Source: Enterobacter bugandensis (GTDB taxonomy: Bacteria > Pseudomonadota > Gammaproteobacteria > Enterobacterales > Enterobacteriaceae). Taken from it: a stretch of DNA of 64,000 bases. The notes under the pieces were generated by a model. The model did no database searches, had not been told where the DNA came from, and saw only the letters and a program-made list of their open reading frames with translations. Position numbers and translations under genes: made by a program. Position 1 is the first letter of the stretch; every line of letters starts with the position of its first letter. The DNA is taken from assembly GCF_900324475.1 (NCBI RefSeq), contig NZ_LT992502.1:2728001-2792000 (forward strand), written 5' to 3'. This document shows, one piece after another, positions 36,334 through 43,436 of the stretch.

Positions 36334-38854
36334 ACCAACCGCCATAATAATCTTCGTAATATTGCCCTGTGGTAGACGTTTGTTCGCCTTTGCCAAAGAT
36401 ACGGCCTATCTGCGTACGCGCTTCACTTTCCTTTATAGCCCCACGTTCGAGAGAATCATAGATACGATTATATTGTGTCTGATTTGCCGGATTGCCTGCA
36501 ATACCTATATCCCCACCCTTGTTGGCTATGATTTCGCGTTGGACCCGGATATTGTTCAAGGTTGCAGCGCCTTCATCACTGAGTGTGCTGTTGAGATAGG
36601 CGTCGCGCGAAGAAAAATCAATGTTGGGTTCATATAAAGCGTGACCACTTTCATGTGACAGAGACTGAACGACTGCATTCGGGTTACCGAGCTCATTTTT
36701 ATCAACGGTAATAACGCGCTTTTGACGATTGGCAAACGTCCCCTTGCCTGCTTCACCTTCTTCAAATGTCCAGCCTCGTTTCTTTAACGTCGCTATGTCA
36801 TTTTTCATCGTCGGTGATTTATCGACAAGACTATCTACATCCTTTCCATATCCGCTTGAAGGAACATTGGATGCTGGAGGCGTAGCGTTTTTAGAGGTTT
36901 CGGCAGGTGCGCTGGCAGCCACACCAGCCTTACTCTCCTTTCCCGGCGTAAATTTCGCCTGCACCGCCGCATCAATATCCCCTTTATGCCCAGAACCCGG
37001 CGCCGTTGTGCCCGGCTTGGTGCCAGAAGTATTCAGATGCAGCTTACCGCCCGTGGTGATATAACCATCCCCTTCCACGAAGAAGTTAAACTCTTTGCCG
37101 ATCAGGTTAATCTTGCCGTTAGCGTTAAGCTCAATAGCGCTCTCACCTGAGACCAGCCGCAGCTTCGTCCCGGATGCAATAACATACTGCTCGACCGCCG
37201 CATCCAGCTTGCCTTTCCCCGTCAGGATCTCGGTGCCACCTTTCACGGCCTGCGTCTGGTTCGCTTCTACGCGATGCAGCTCATTTTTCTTCACGTAATG
37301 GCTGCGCGCCCCGCCGACGCTGTGCGTTTCATCATTTTTAACGCTGGTGTCCATGTTGCGCTCGGCCTGGATCCACACCTGCTCTGCACCCGCTTTATCC
37401 TCAAAGCGCAGGGCGTTAGCGTTGTCCACGGAACCGTCTTTCGTGCGGCTCATAAAGCCCATCTGCGTTGCCGCAGCCGGCAGCGCCCACGGCGGCATGC
37501 TCGCGTCGTTATACACGCGGCCGGTAATGATCGGACGGTCCGGGTCGCCGTTGATAAAGTCCACCACCACCTCGTCGCCGACGCGCGGGATCTGCACCCC
37601 GCCGTAGCCCTGGCCCGCCCACGCGCTCGACACGCGAACCCAGCAGGAGCTGGTGTCATCGCCCTTCGCCAGCCGGTCCCAGTGGAACTTCACCTTCACC
37701 CGGCCATATTTGTCCGTCCAGATACTCTCGCCCTTCGGCCCGACCACTTTCGCCGTCTGCGGGCCGTAGGTGCGTGGCCACGTCGTGCTCTGCGCCGGAC
37801 GGTAAACCACCGCCGACGGAATGACCGTGAAATCGGTACGGTGTATGGTCTCCCCCTCGCCGCTGGCGTAGCGGTTCTCCTCGAAGTGGTAGCCCGCCGC
37901 CGTCACCAGATACTCCCCGTTGTCGCTGAAGAACGGCGCGCTGGTTAACGTGAAGGTGTGCCCGGGCGCAATCCCCGCCGCCGTGGCGGTGGCCTGAATC
38001 TGCTGGTGCTCAACCTGCCAGCGCTCCTGACGGATACGGGCATAAAACTCCCCGTGACCTTTGTCCACAAAGCGACCCGGCCAGTCGTACACGTCGATGC
38101 TGCCCGGCTTCGGCGACGCCGGATTCTGCTGGGCCTGGAAAAGCCACGCGTTCGGCTTGCGGAAGTCATAGTCGTCGAGGCTGTAAATCCCCGGCGTCAC
38201 GCTGTCCTCCAGCGCCCACTGGCTGATGCCCTCTTCATCCGTGCTGCCGCCGGACGGCGTCTGGTGGTAAGGAATGACCTCATAGCCGCTGAACGGCTGA
38301 TGCTGCGTGGCGGCGTCAGTCAGCACCAGCATGTGCTTGTCCGCATCGTGTCTGAAGTGATACGCAATCCCTTCCAGCTCCATCAGGCGGCTGATAAAGT
38401 CCAGGCTCGACTCCTGATACTGCACGCAGTAGTCCCAGACCCGGTAGCTGCCGGTGAGCTTATCCTCAACGTTGACCTGATGCTCACCGAGCAGGGTTTT
38501 GACAATCTGCGGCACCGTCTGGCCCTGGAAGATACGCAGGTTACGGTCGCGCTTCATCGGCCACAGGTCCGGCTCCACCGTCAGCTGGTACACCGCATAG
38601 CGGGTGCCCGTCAGCTCAACGGCGCTGACCGCCACGCGGGTAATTTTTCCGTTAATATAGCGGGACGTCAGCAGATTCTGCGTCGGGATGGTCACCGTGA
38701 CCGGCTGGCCCAGCAGCTTACTGCGGTCAATGCGCGCGTCCGTGCCGAGTACGGTCAGCGTCAGCGCGAACGACTCGGACATCGCCTCGCGGCCTGAGAG
38801 TTTCCAGAAAAGCAGCCCCTCCACCGGGAGCTGAACGGTAATTCGGTTGAGCAT
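36314..38854 (-). CDS. vgrG: Evolved VgrG with C-terminal HExxH metallopeptidase-like effector domain
   Basis: A 846-residue T6SS spike protein. The gp27-like part and the OB-fold/gp5 part (SIWTDKYGRVKVKFHWDR; SCWVRVSSAWAGQGYGGVQI) are followed by DUF2345-like beta-helix repeats to about 620. A proline/alanine linker then leads to an extra domain with SLSHESGHALYEPN: the HESGH at about 734-738 is a zinc-metallopeptidase HExxH, and a downstream Glu in STLSDEGAATLNN may be the third ligand. ATG 38854 is chosen by comparison with vgrG2; ATG 38860 is two codons upstream. The first 1398 bp nearly match 43998-45395. Confidence 0.92.
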   Translation of the reverse strand: MLNRITVQLPVEGLLFWKLSGREAMSESFALTLTVLGTDARIDRSKLLGQPVTVTIPTQNLLTSRYINGKITRVAVSAVELTGTRYAVYQLTVEPDLWPMKRDRNLRIFQGQTVPQIVKTLLGEHQVNVEDKLTGSYRVWDYCVQYQESSLDFISRLMELEGIAYHFRHDADKHMLVLTDAATQHQPFSGYEVIPYHQTPSGGSTDEEGISQWALEDSVTPGIYSLDDYDFRKPNAWLFQAQQNPASPKPGSIDVYDWPGRFVDKGHGEFYARIRQERWQVEHQQIQATATAAGIAPGHTFTLTSAPFFSDNGEYLVTAAGYHFEENRYASGEGETIHRTDFTVIPSAVVYRPAQSTTWPRTYGPQTAKVVGPKGESIWTDKYGRVKVKFHWDRLAKGDDTSSCWVRVSSAWAGQGYGGVQIPRVGDEVVVDFINGDPDRPIITGRVYNDASMPPWALPAAATQMGFMSRTKDGSVDNANALRFEDKAGAEQVWIQAERNMDTSVKNDETHSVGGARSHYVKKNELHRVEANQTQAVKGGTEILTGKGKLDAAVEQYVIASGTKLRLVSGESAIELNANGKINLIGKEFNFFVEGDGYITTGGKLHLNTSGTKPGTTAPGSGHKGDIDAAVQAKFTPGKESKAGVAASAPAETSKNATPPASNVPSSGYGKDVDSLVDKSPTMKNDIATLKKRGWTFEEGEAGKGTFANRQKRVITVDKNELGNPNAVVQSLSHESGHALYEPNIDFSSRDAYLNSTLSDEGAATLNNIRVQREIIANKGGDIGIAGNPANQTQYNRIYDSLERGAIKESEARTQIGRIFGKGEQTSTTGQYYEDYYGGWYDKNYP
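37457..38854 (-). repeat. vgrG 5' direct repeat (partner 43998-45395)
   Basis: The first 1398 bp of the two vgrG genes are near-identical and equal in length, ending at the codons for WALPAAATQMGF. The 3' parts are unrelated or strongly diverged. The 5.1 kb between the repeats carries effector and immunity cargo. Same orientation, so recombination would delete or swap the cargo. Confidence 0.92.
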
Positions 38855-39011
38855 AATCATTATTCCACTATGGACTAATCTCAGTGCCAGAAGTTAACTC
38901 ATTTCAATACGCAAAGCGTAAACGCTGCTGGTTTGATAATGAGTAGCTGTAAGATTGACTTCTCATGCCACAAAAAAACCACTTTTCCTGAATTTTCATC
39001 GAGATAAACAG

Positions 39012-40079
39012 TTACAAGAAAGTGTCTTCAGGGGCTCTATCGAACAATTCACCAGCCATTTTGGCGATACGTTCATGTTGTACGAGTTTATTTTTCCACT
39101 CCTGCGGAATAGCGGAATAACCATATAATGCTCCCGCTATTTGTCCCGCCGTTGCCGCAACGCTGTCAGCGTCATCGGCAAGATTGGCAGCCAGCAGAAT
39201 CGCATCCCGGAAATTATCAGTATTCCATACGGACCACATCGCGGCCTCAAGCGTATCGATAACATAACCACTTGAACGAATCTGATCGCGAATTTTTTGC
39301 TTATACTCACCCGCATTTATGATCATTACACGCGCGCACAGTGGGAAAACATGAGGGGAAAAAGCTTCTTCTTTTTGATAACCGTTAATTAAATAGTGCA
39401 ATACCAATCCGAGAAATTGGCATGCGTTAATTGACTCTACCGCGCCATGCGTTGCTCGACTCTGAGCCTGGGATTCGAAGTAAATCGCACGCAGCGATTT
39501 TCGACGAAAGATAGACACCGGTGCTTGACGAATAACCCCAGCATTACCAGCAGTGTGTTTCTCTGTATTACCATACCAGGAAGGTCCGACACGCATATAC
39601 TGTTCAAGTGCGAATCGCGTCGTATTCCCGATATCGAAGCACCGACCATTACTACTATTCTCTCCGTCAAGATACCATTTCAGGAGATATTTTCTAAGCA
39701 CATCGGTGTGCATTCTGTTTTCTGAAAGATAAGTCTCTGCCAGACATAATGCCATGGACGTATCATCTGTCCATTCACCAGGTTTTAATTGAAAAGGTCC
39801 CCCACCAATCATATCCGCTACATGTTCGCTGTCTCTGCGTTTAAATTCAAGAGTAGTGCCAACTGCATCTCCAACAGCCAAACCCACTAACGCCCCAAGT
39901 GCTTTATCGCGTGAAACATCTTCATTTGTGATTAAAGGTAATATTTCATCCCATACATGAGAGGAATTTGAATCATCAATGCTGCTTCTTATTACCTTAC
40001 GAACATTAACTGGCATGTAGTTACGATAACGATCGGCATAATGATTAATTACTGAGTCTTCGCTGTAAAGATCTATCAT
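39012..40079 (-). CDS. ADP-ribosylglycohydrolase (DraG/ARH family), predicted Tri1-like immunity protein
   Basis: A 355-residue cytosolic protein. The ARH metal-site motifs are present: GALVGLAVGDAVGTTLEF (about 62-79), GEWTDDTSMALC (about 101-112) and LADDADSVAATAGQIAGALY (near 305). The family removes ADP-ribose from arginine and other residues. Tri1 of Serratia, a DraG-family enzyme, protects against the T6SS ADP-ribosyltransferase Tre1. ATG 40079 with AAGGG/GCGGG upstream is preferred over TTG 40097. No ART toxin gene is directly upstream, only a Tsi6-like gene and a vgrG remnant, so it appears orphaned. A 157-bp gap without features separates it from vgrG. Confidence 0.88.
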   Translation of the reverse strand: MIDLYSEDSVINHYADRYRNYMPVNVRKVIRSSIDDSNSSHVWDEILPLITNEDVSRDKALGALVGLAVGDAVGTTLEFKRRDSEHVADMIGGGPFQLKPGEWTDDTSMALCLAETYLSENRMHTDVLRKYLLKWYLDGENSSNGRCFDIGNTTRFALEQYMRVGPSWYGNTEKHTAGNAGVIRQAPVSIFRRKSLRAIYFESQAQSRATHGAVESINACQFLGLVLHYLINGYQKEEAFSPHVFPLCARVMIINAGEYKQKIRDQIRSSGYVIDTLEAAMWSVWNTDNFRDAILLAANLADDADSVAATAGQIAGALYGYSAIPQEWKNKLVQHERIAKMAGELFDRAPEDTFL

Positions 40080-40104
40080 CCCGCACCCTTTAATCAAACG
40101 TTGT

Positions 40105-40455
40105 TTACCACTTGCGATATCGTTTTTGCCTTTTCAAATACTCAACGTCTTGCTCATGAGGGAGAATAAACTTCAATCCTTTTCCCATTTGCGAAGCTAT
40201 ATAATTAACATTGGACAAATGCTGAGCAAGTTCTGCATCGGTTGTATCAAACTCTTTTGACGCAAGCACTCCAAGATTTAATTTGTGCAATTTACTTTTA
40301 TCTTTCTCAGACCCCGTTAGAATAGACTTAATATAGTCCAGCTGATTCTTCGCCATAACATATAAAGAAAATGTAGGATTTTCATCTAATCGATGATTAA
40401 TTGCATCAATAGCATCATTGATATAATCCAGCGCGGTGTAATTTTCTTTACTCAT
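40105..40455 (-). CDS. Tsi6-like T6SS immunity protein
   Basis: A 116-residue helical protein. The pattern ALDYINDAIDAINHRLDENP, SLYVMAKNQLDYIKSILTG, LHKLNLGVLASKEFDTTDAE resembles Tsi6, which neutralises the NAD(P)+ glycohydrolase Tse6. It starts at ATG 40455 with a strong GAGGTG, right behind the vgrG remnant. The gene for a matching toxin is missing. The family assignment is from memory of the pattern. Confidence 0.72.
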   Translation of the reverse strand: MSKENYTALDYINDAIDAINHRLDENPTFSLYVMAKNQLDYIKSILTGSEKDKSKLHKLNLGVLASKEFDTTDAELAQHLSNVNYIASQMGKGLKFILPHEQDVEYLKRQKRYRKW

Positions 40456-40700
40456 GAGTCACCTCAAATACTGCCCTGGCGATGGCCTGAACCTGCGGAT
40501 GCTCCACTTCTACCTGTTACACAGCATAGTGCATGCCCGTTCTCTCAACGGCACCGTTCGCCACATGGATAATCTTGCCGTTAACATAGCGGGATGTCAG
40601 TTTTCAGAACAGAATATCCACTCCCGCGAGCTGAACGATAGTTCAGCTGAGCATGATTTTTTATTCCACGATGATCTGTTCTCAGTGCCTGAAGTTAACT
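40456..40700 (-). pseudogene. Mosaic remnant of a third vgrG
   Basis: On the minus strand from about 40700 the sequence matches the region just upstream of vgrG and its first codons. It then jumps through LTSRYVNGKIIHVANGAVER-TG (VgrG: LTSRYINGKITRVAVSAVELTG) and on to EVEHPQVQAIA (VgrG: QVEHQQIQATA), and runs into the Tsi6-like gene. Two internal deletions and several stops make it non-functional. It marks where an earlier vgrG-effector cassette stood. Confidence 0.75.
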
Positions 40701-40803
40701 AATCCTCAGAACGAGGGCGGTTATGATATTATTTCTGTGAAACAAAAAATAAAACCACATTTCTATGGTTTTATTTAGATGGCCATGAATTAACTTTGTC
40801 AGC

Positions 40804-41877
40804 TCATCGTTTTTCTATGCGAAACGTAGAAAGAATGATTTCCATGCATCGTTTATTGGCTTCGTAATAATAATCCTGATGATTACGATGAGGCCCAACC
40901 ACCTCAACGTAACACCACAAATCATTCATTTTAAAGATACGCATATCGTAATAAGCCCTGATATTCTCAGCAGCACTGACTACCTCTCCCGTACAGCTAT
41001 AAAGATCGCCTGTAAACGAGGGATTGATATCATTTGGGATGCTGGCAATGTCCGATGTCGTAAGAGAGACCGCACTATCGTGGCGGTTAAAGCGCGCAGT
41101 TGCTTCATCGAAAATAGCCTGCGCAGCGGGATAATCAGCCTGACGGAAAAGACAGAAATTAATCACTCCATGGTTGACGTTACCTATTGTGTGTTCAATT
41201 ACCAGACGATTATCATCCAGCGTATTCACCAGCCATGAATCCGGAATTTTAAATCCACTGTCATTTTTGTTGCTAAGGCTGACTGTTTTCAACAGTTCTG
41301 AAAGCATCAAATTGCTGCGATGCAGTAAATCCCAGTTGATAGCAATCAGGAAAATAGTATCGGCAATCGTGTTGTAATCTTTCGACGCACAAGCCGTTTT
41401 CAAAAGGAAGTAATTTCCCCCACCATTTACAGGATTATAATCCTTCTGCACCGTATATCGTGAAACGACCTCATCACCCGATGGCATCGTTTTAATGGAC
41501 AGGATATCCGCAAACTTCCCGCTTCCTGAAGGATGCGTAATTATTCTTTGGCTCAGTACTTTCTCACCCATTAAATCGAGCTTATTTATAAGCCAGTCTG
41601 ACGCATTCATCTCCCACTGACAGTGTTCATATGCAGCCCAGACTTCAATATAGGGGCCGGTGTCATCGGCGATGTATCGTCCGATATTCGTCAGCCCAAC
41701 CTCCTGAAATGTGATCGGCTTTAACTCTGCTGGCTTAACATTCTGGGGTAACAATAGCCAGTAATGAAGCATCTCTTTTTCTGCAGAGGTATAGAGACAT
41801 TTCCAGAAATTTTCCCGAATCTCTTTTTCCTGATCCTTCATCTCAAGAGGAAAAAAATATTGTTTTTCAGCAACCAT
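40804..41877 (-). CDS. Uncharacterised 357-aa protein in the vgrG/PAAR cluster
   Basis: Soluble cytosolic protein, no signal peptide or membrane helix. Two halves of similar length each end in a pattern like LLKTVSLSNKND and IILSTFRIEK, faintly like the last strands of DcrB/Eag chaperones, so a double DcrB-like fold is possible but unproven. GAGGTT lies before ATG 41877. It follows the PAAR effector and membrane gene in the same direction and could be its adaptor or an immunity protein. Confidence 0.7.
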   Translation of the reverse strand: MVAEKQYFFPLEMKDQEKEIRENFWKCLYTSAEKEMLHYWLLLPQNVKPAELKPITFQEVGLTNIGRYIADDTGPYIEVWAAYEHCQWEMNASDWLINKLDLMGEKVLSQRIITHPSGSGKFADILSIKTMPSGDEVVSRYTVQKDYNPVNGGGNYFLLKTACASKDYNTIADTIFLIAINWDLLHRSNLMLSELLKTVSLSNKNDSGFKIPDSWLVNTLDDNRLVIEHTIGNVNHGVINFCLFRQADYPAAQAIFDEATARFNRHDSAVSLTTSDIASIPNDINPSFTGDLYSCTGEVVSAAENIRAYYDMRIFKMNDLWCYVEVVGPHRNHQDYYYEANKRCMEIILSTFRIEKR

Positions 41878-41899
41878 AATGCAACCTCACTCGTCGCGC

Positions 41900-42349
41900 T
41901 TACTTAAGCCATAAACCCGAAAACATAAGGAAGCTTCCGAGGGTAATTAAGCTTTTAGCAAAGATAAGTAAGCCAGGCGCCACGGCACGTGTCATAGACG
42001 ATAATTTTTCATAATTTTCCGCGTTGTATCTTTTGTGCCCCCCCATAATCCCGGAAAATAACGTGCAGAGCAGCACTACTGTGATCTTTAATCCCCAAAC
42101 ACACAAGAAAGACATGGATAAGATGATCGAATAATGCTTGGCCGTTGCGACGGAAAATAATGACATTGACTGAGCAAGCCATTTCAACGTAAAGCCAATG
42201 ACGACCGTAGCCACTAACACTAGAACGAACATTAACCCCGCAAGGAGCCATTGCTTTTTGTTAAATAAATCTTTTCCATTCCAGATAAGCGCTAGCGTCC
42301 AAATCATAAAGACTATAAAGAAAAACCAATGCATCACAACGTTCCCCAT
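41900..42349 (-). CDS. Integral membrane protein, predicted immunity to the PAAR effector
   Basis: About 149 aa with four hydrophobic segments (around 7-24, 35-58, 75-100 and 125-147). It starts nine bases behind the PAAR effector; ATG 42349 or ATG 42334, the latter with GGGGAAC upstream. A small polytopic inner-membrane protein directly after a toxin gene is the usual immunity for membrane-damaging toxins. No family recognised. Confidence 0.75.
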   Translation of the reverse strand: MGNVVMHWFFFIVFMIWTLALIWNGKDLFNKKQWLLAGLMFVLVLVATVVIGFTLKWLAQSMSLFSVATAKHYSIILSMSFLCVWGLKITVVLLCTLFSGIMGGHKRYNAENYEKLSSMTRAVAPGLLIFAKSLITLGSFLMFSGLWLK

Positions 42350-42358
42350 TTACACATT

Positions 42359-43414
42359 TTAATCTCCTATCAGGACTGTAACACAGCCAGTCTTAATCAC
42401 ACCATCGCCACTGCCCGCCGCTGGGGACGGCTTACTTTCATCATCGTCATAAATCCAGTCAAGAATCGGTTTGAGAGCAAATTTGATACTGGCATCCCCT
42501 CCCAGACCGAGCGCCGCTGCAAGCTCACCGGACACCTTAAGGTTAAATGAATAATCAGTGCTATCAATCCAGGTTCCCACGCCTGCAGAAGCGCCAGCGC
42601 TCCCTGCACTCCCTGAAAGCTTGCCATCGGCAACGACTACGCCATAAAAATCGGCTTTAGCCGTCGCCTCTCCTTTGACCGCCGCGGCTTCTGCGCCAAG
42701 TTCAACATTAAAACCATAACGCCCTTTATTTCCGTCATATAGTTCACTGACGGCCTTCGCTTCAGCGGTTGCCAGGTATACATCCCCACCGACGCCGCCG
42801 TATTGTTGCCCTTCTTTTCCAATGCTTCCCGAGGCGCCATATTGTATTGCGGTGGCGTTTGCATTGAGATTAATCGCCCCGTAATCAGCTCGATCGGTCA
42901 CTAACGTGCCGCTGGCAGTCGCCACCCCTACTTTAGTACGTACCTCGCCTTTATATTTATCCTGACTTTTTGTATTCCCGACCGTGATATCGGCAAGTGC
43001 GAATCCGGCTGAAGCCGTATCGGGTGTTCCAAAGCCGGATTTATCTTCAAGGCTTGCATAGGCGCCAAGCACACGGGCGTCGTAAACATCACCATGTATA
43101 GCACCATCTTTACCCGCATCCTTCGCCGCCGTTCCGCCCCAGTATTGCGGAGGTGCGGGTTGAGTGGATGCGACCGCAGGGGTTGCTGAGGTATTGCAAC
43201 CCGTCTTGTCACCTTCCCTGGCGAGAGGCAAACCATTCACAAATACCGTTGTTGAACCACTGAGAATACTTCCCTGACCATGTTGGGAGCATGAAAGCGG
43301 GTCGCCTTTTCGTGCTGCCGGAAATCCGCCAATAATTACGTTGGGACTTCCGCTTTGAATTGGGCCAGTATGTGCGCTGGAATCAATGCGCGCTCTGGCG
43401 GCTGGTTTTCCCAT
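42359..43414 (-). CDS. PAAR-domain effector with Ala/Gly-rich C-terminal domain
   Basis: A 351-residue protein. Residues 1-90 form a complete PAAR spike tip (ARIDSSAHTGPIQSGSPNVI, SILSGSTTVFVNGLPLAREG). Residues 110-320 are rich in Ala/Gly with alternating short strands (GAYASLEDKSGFG, VKGEATAKADFYGVVVADGK, GSAGSAGASAGVGTWIDS) and no enzyme motif. The end has a second short PAAR-like phrase, GDGVIKTGCVTVLIGD. The gene follows vgrG2 by 22 bp and precedes a membrane protein. I infer a membrane-acting toxin carried on VgrG2; the domain is not assigned to a family. Confidence 0.82.
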   Translation of the reverse strand: MGKPAARARIDSSAHTGPIQSGSPNVIIGGFPAARKGDPLSCSQHGQGSILSGSTTVFVNGLPLAREGDKTGCNTSATPAVASTQPAPPQYWGGTAAKDAGKDGAIHGDVYDARVLGAYASLEDKSGFGTPDTASAGFALADITVGNTKSQDKYKGEVRTKVGVATASGTLVTDRADYGAINLNANATAIQYGASGSIGKEGQQYGGVGGDVYLATAEAKAVSELYDGNKGRYGFNVELGAEAAAVKGEATAKADFYGVVVADGKLSGSAGSAGASAGVGTWIDSTDYSFNLKVSGELAAALGLGGDASIKFALKPILDWIYDDDESKPSPAAGSGDGVIKTGCVTVLIGD

Positions 43415-43436
43415 AATAGCGTTCTCTGTACGCAGA

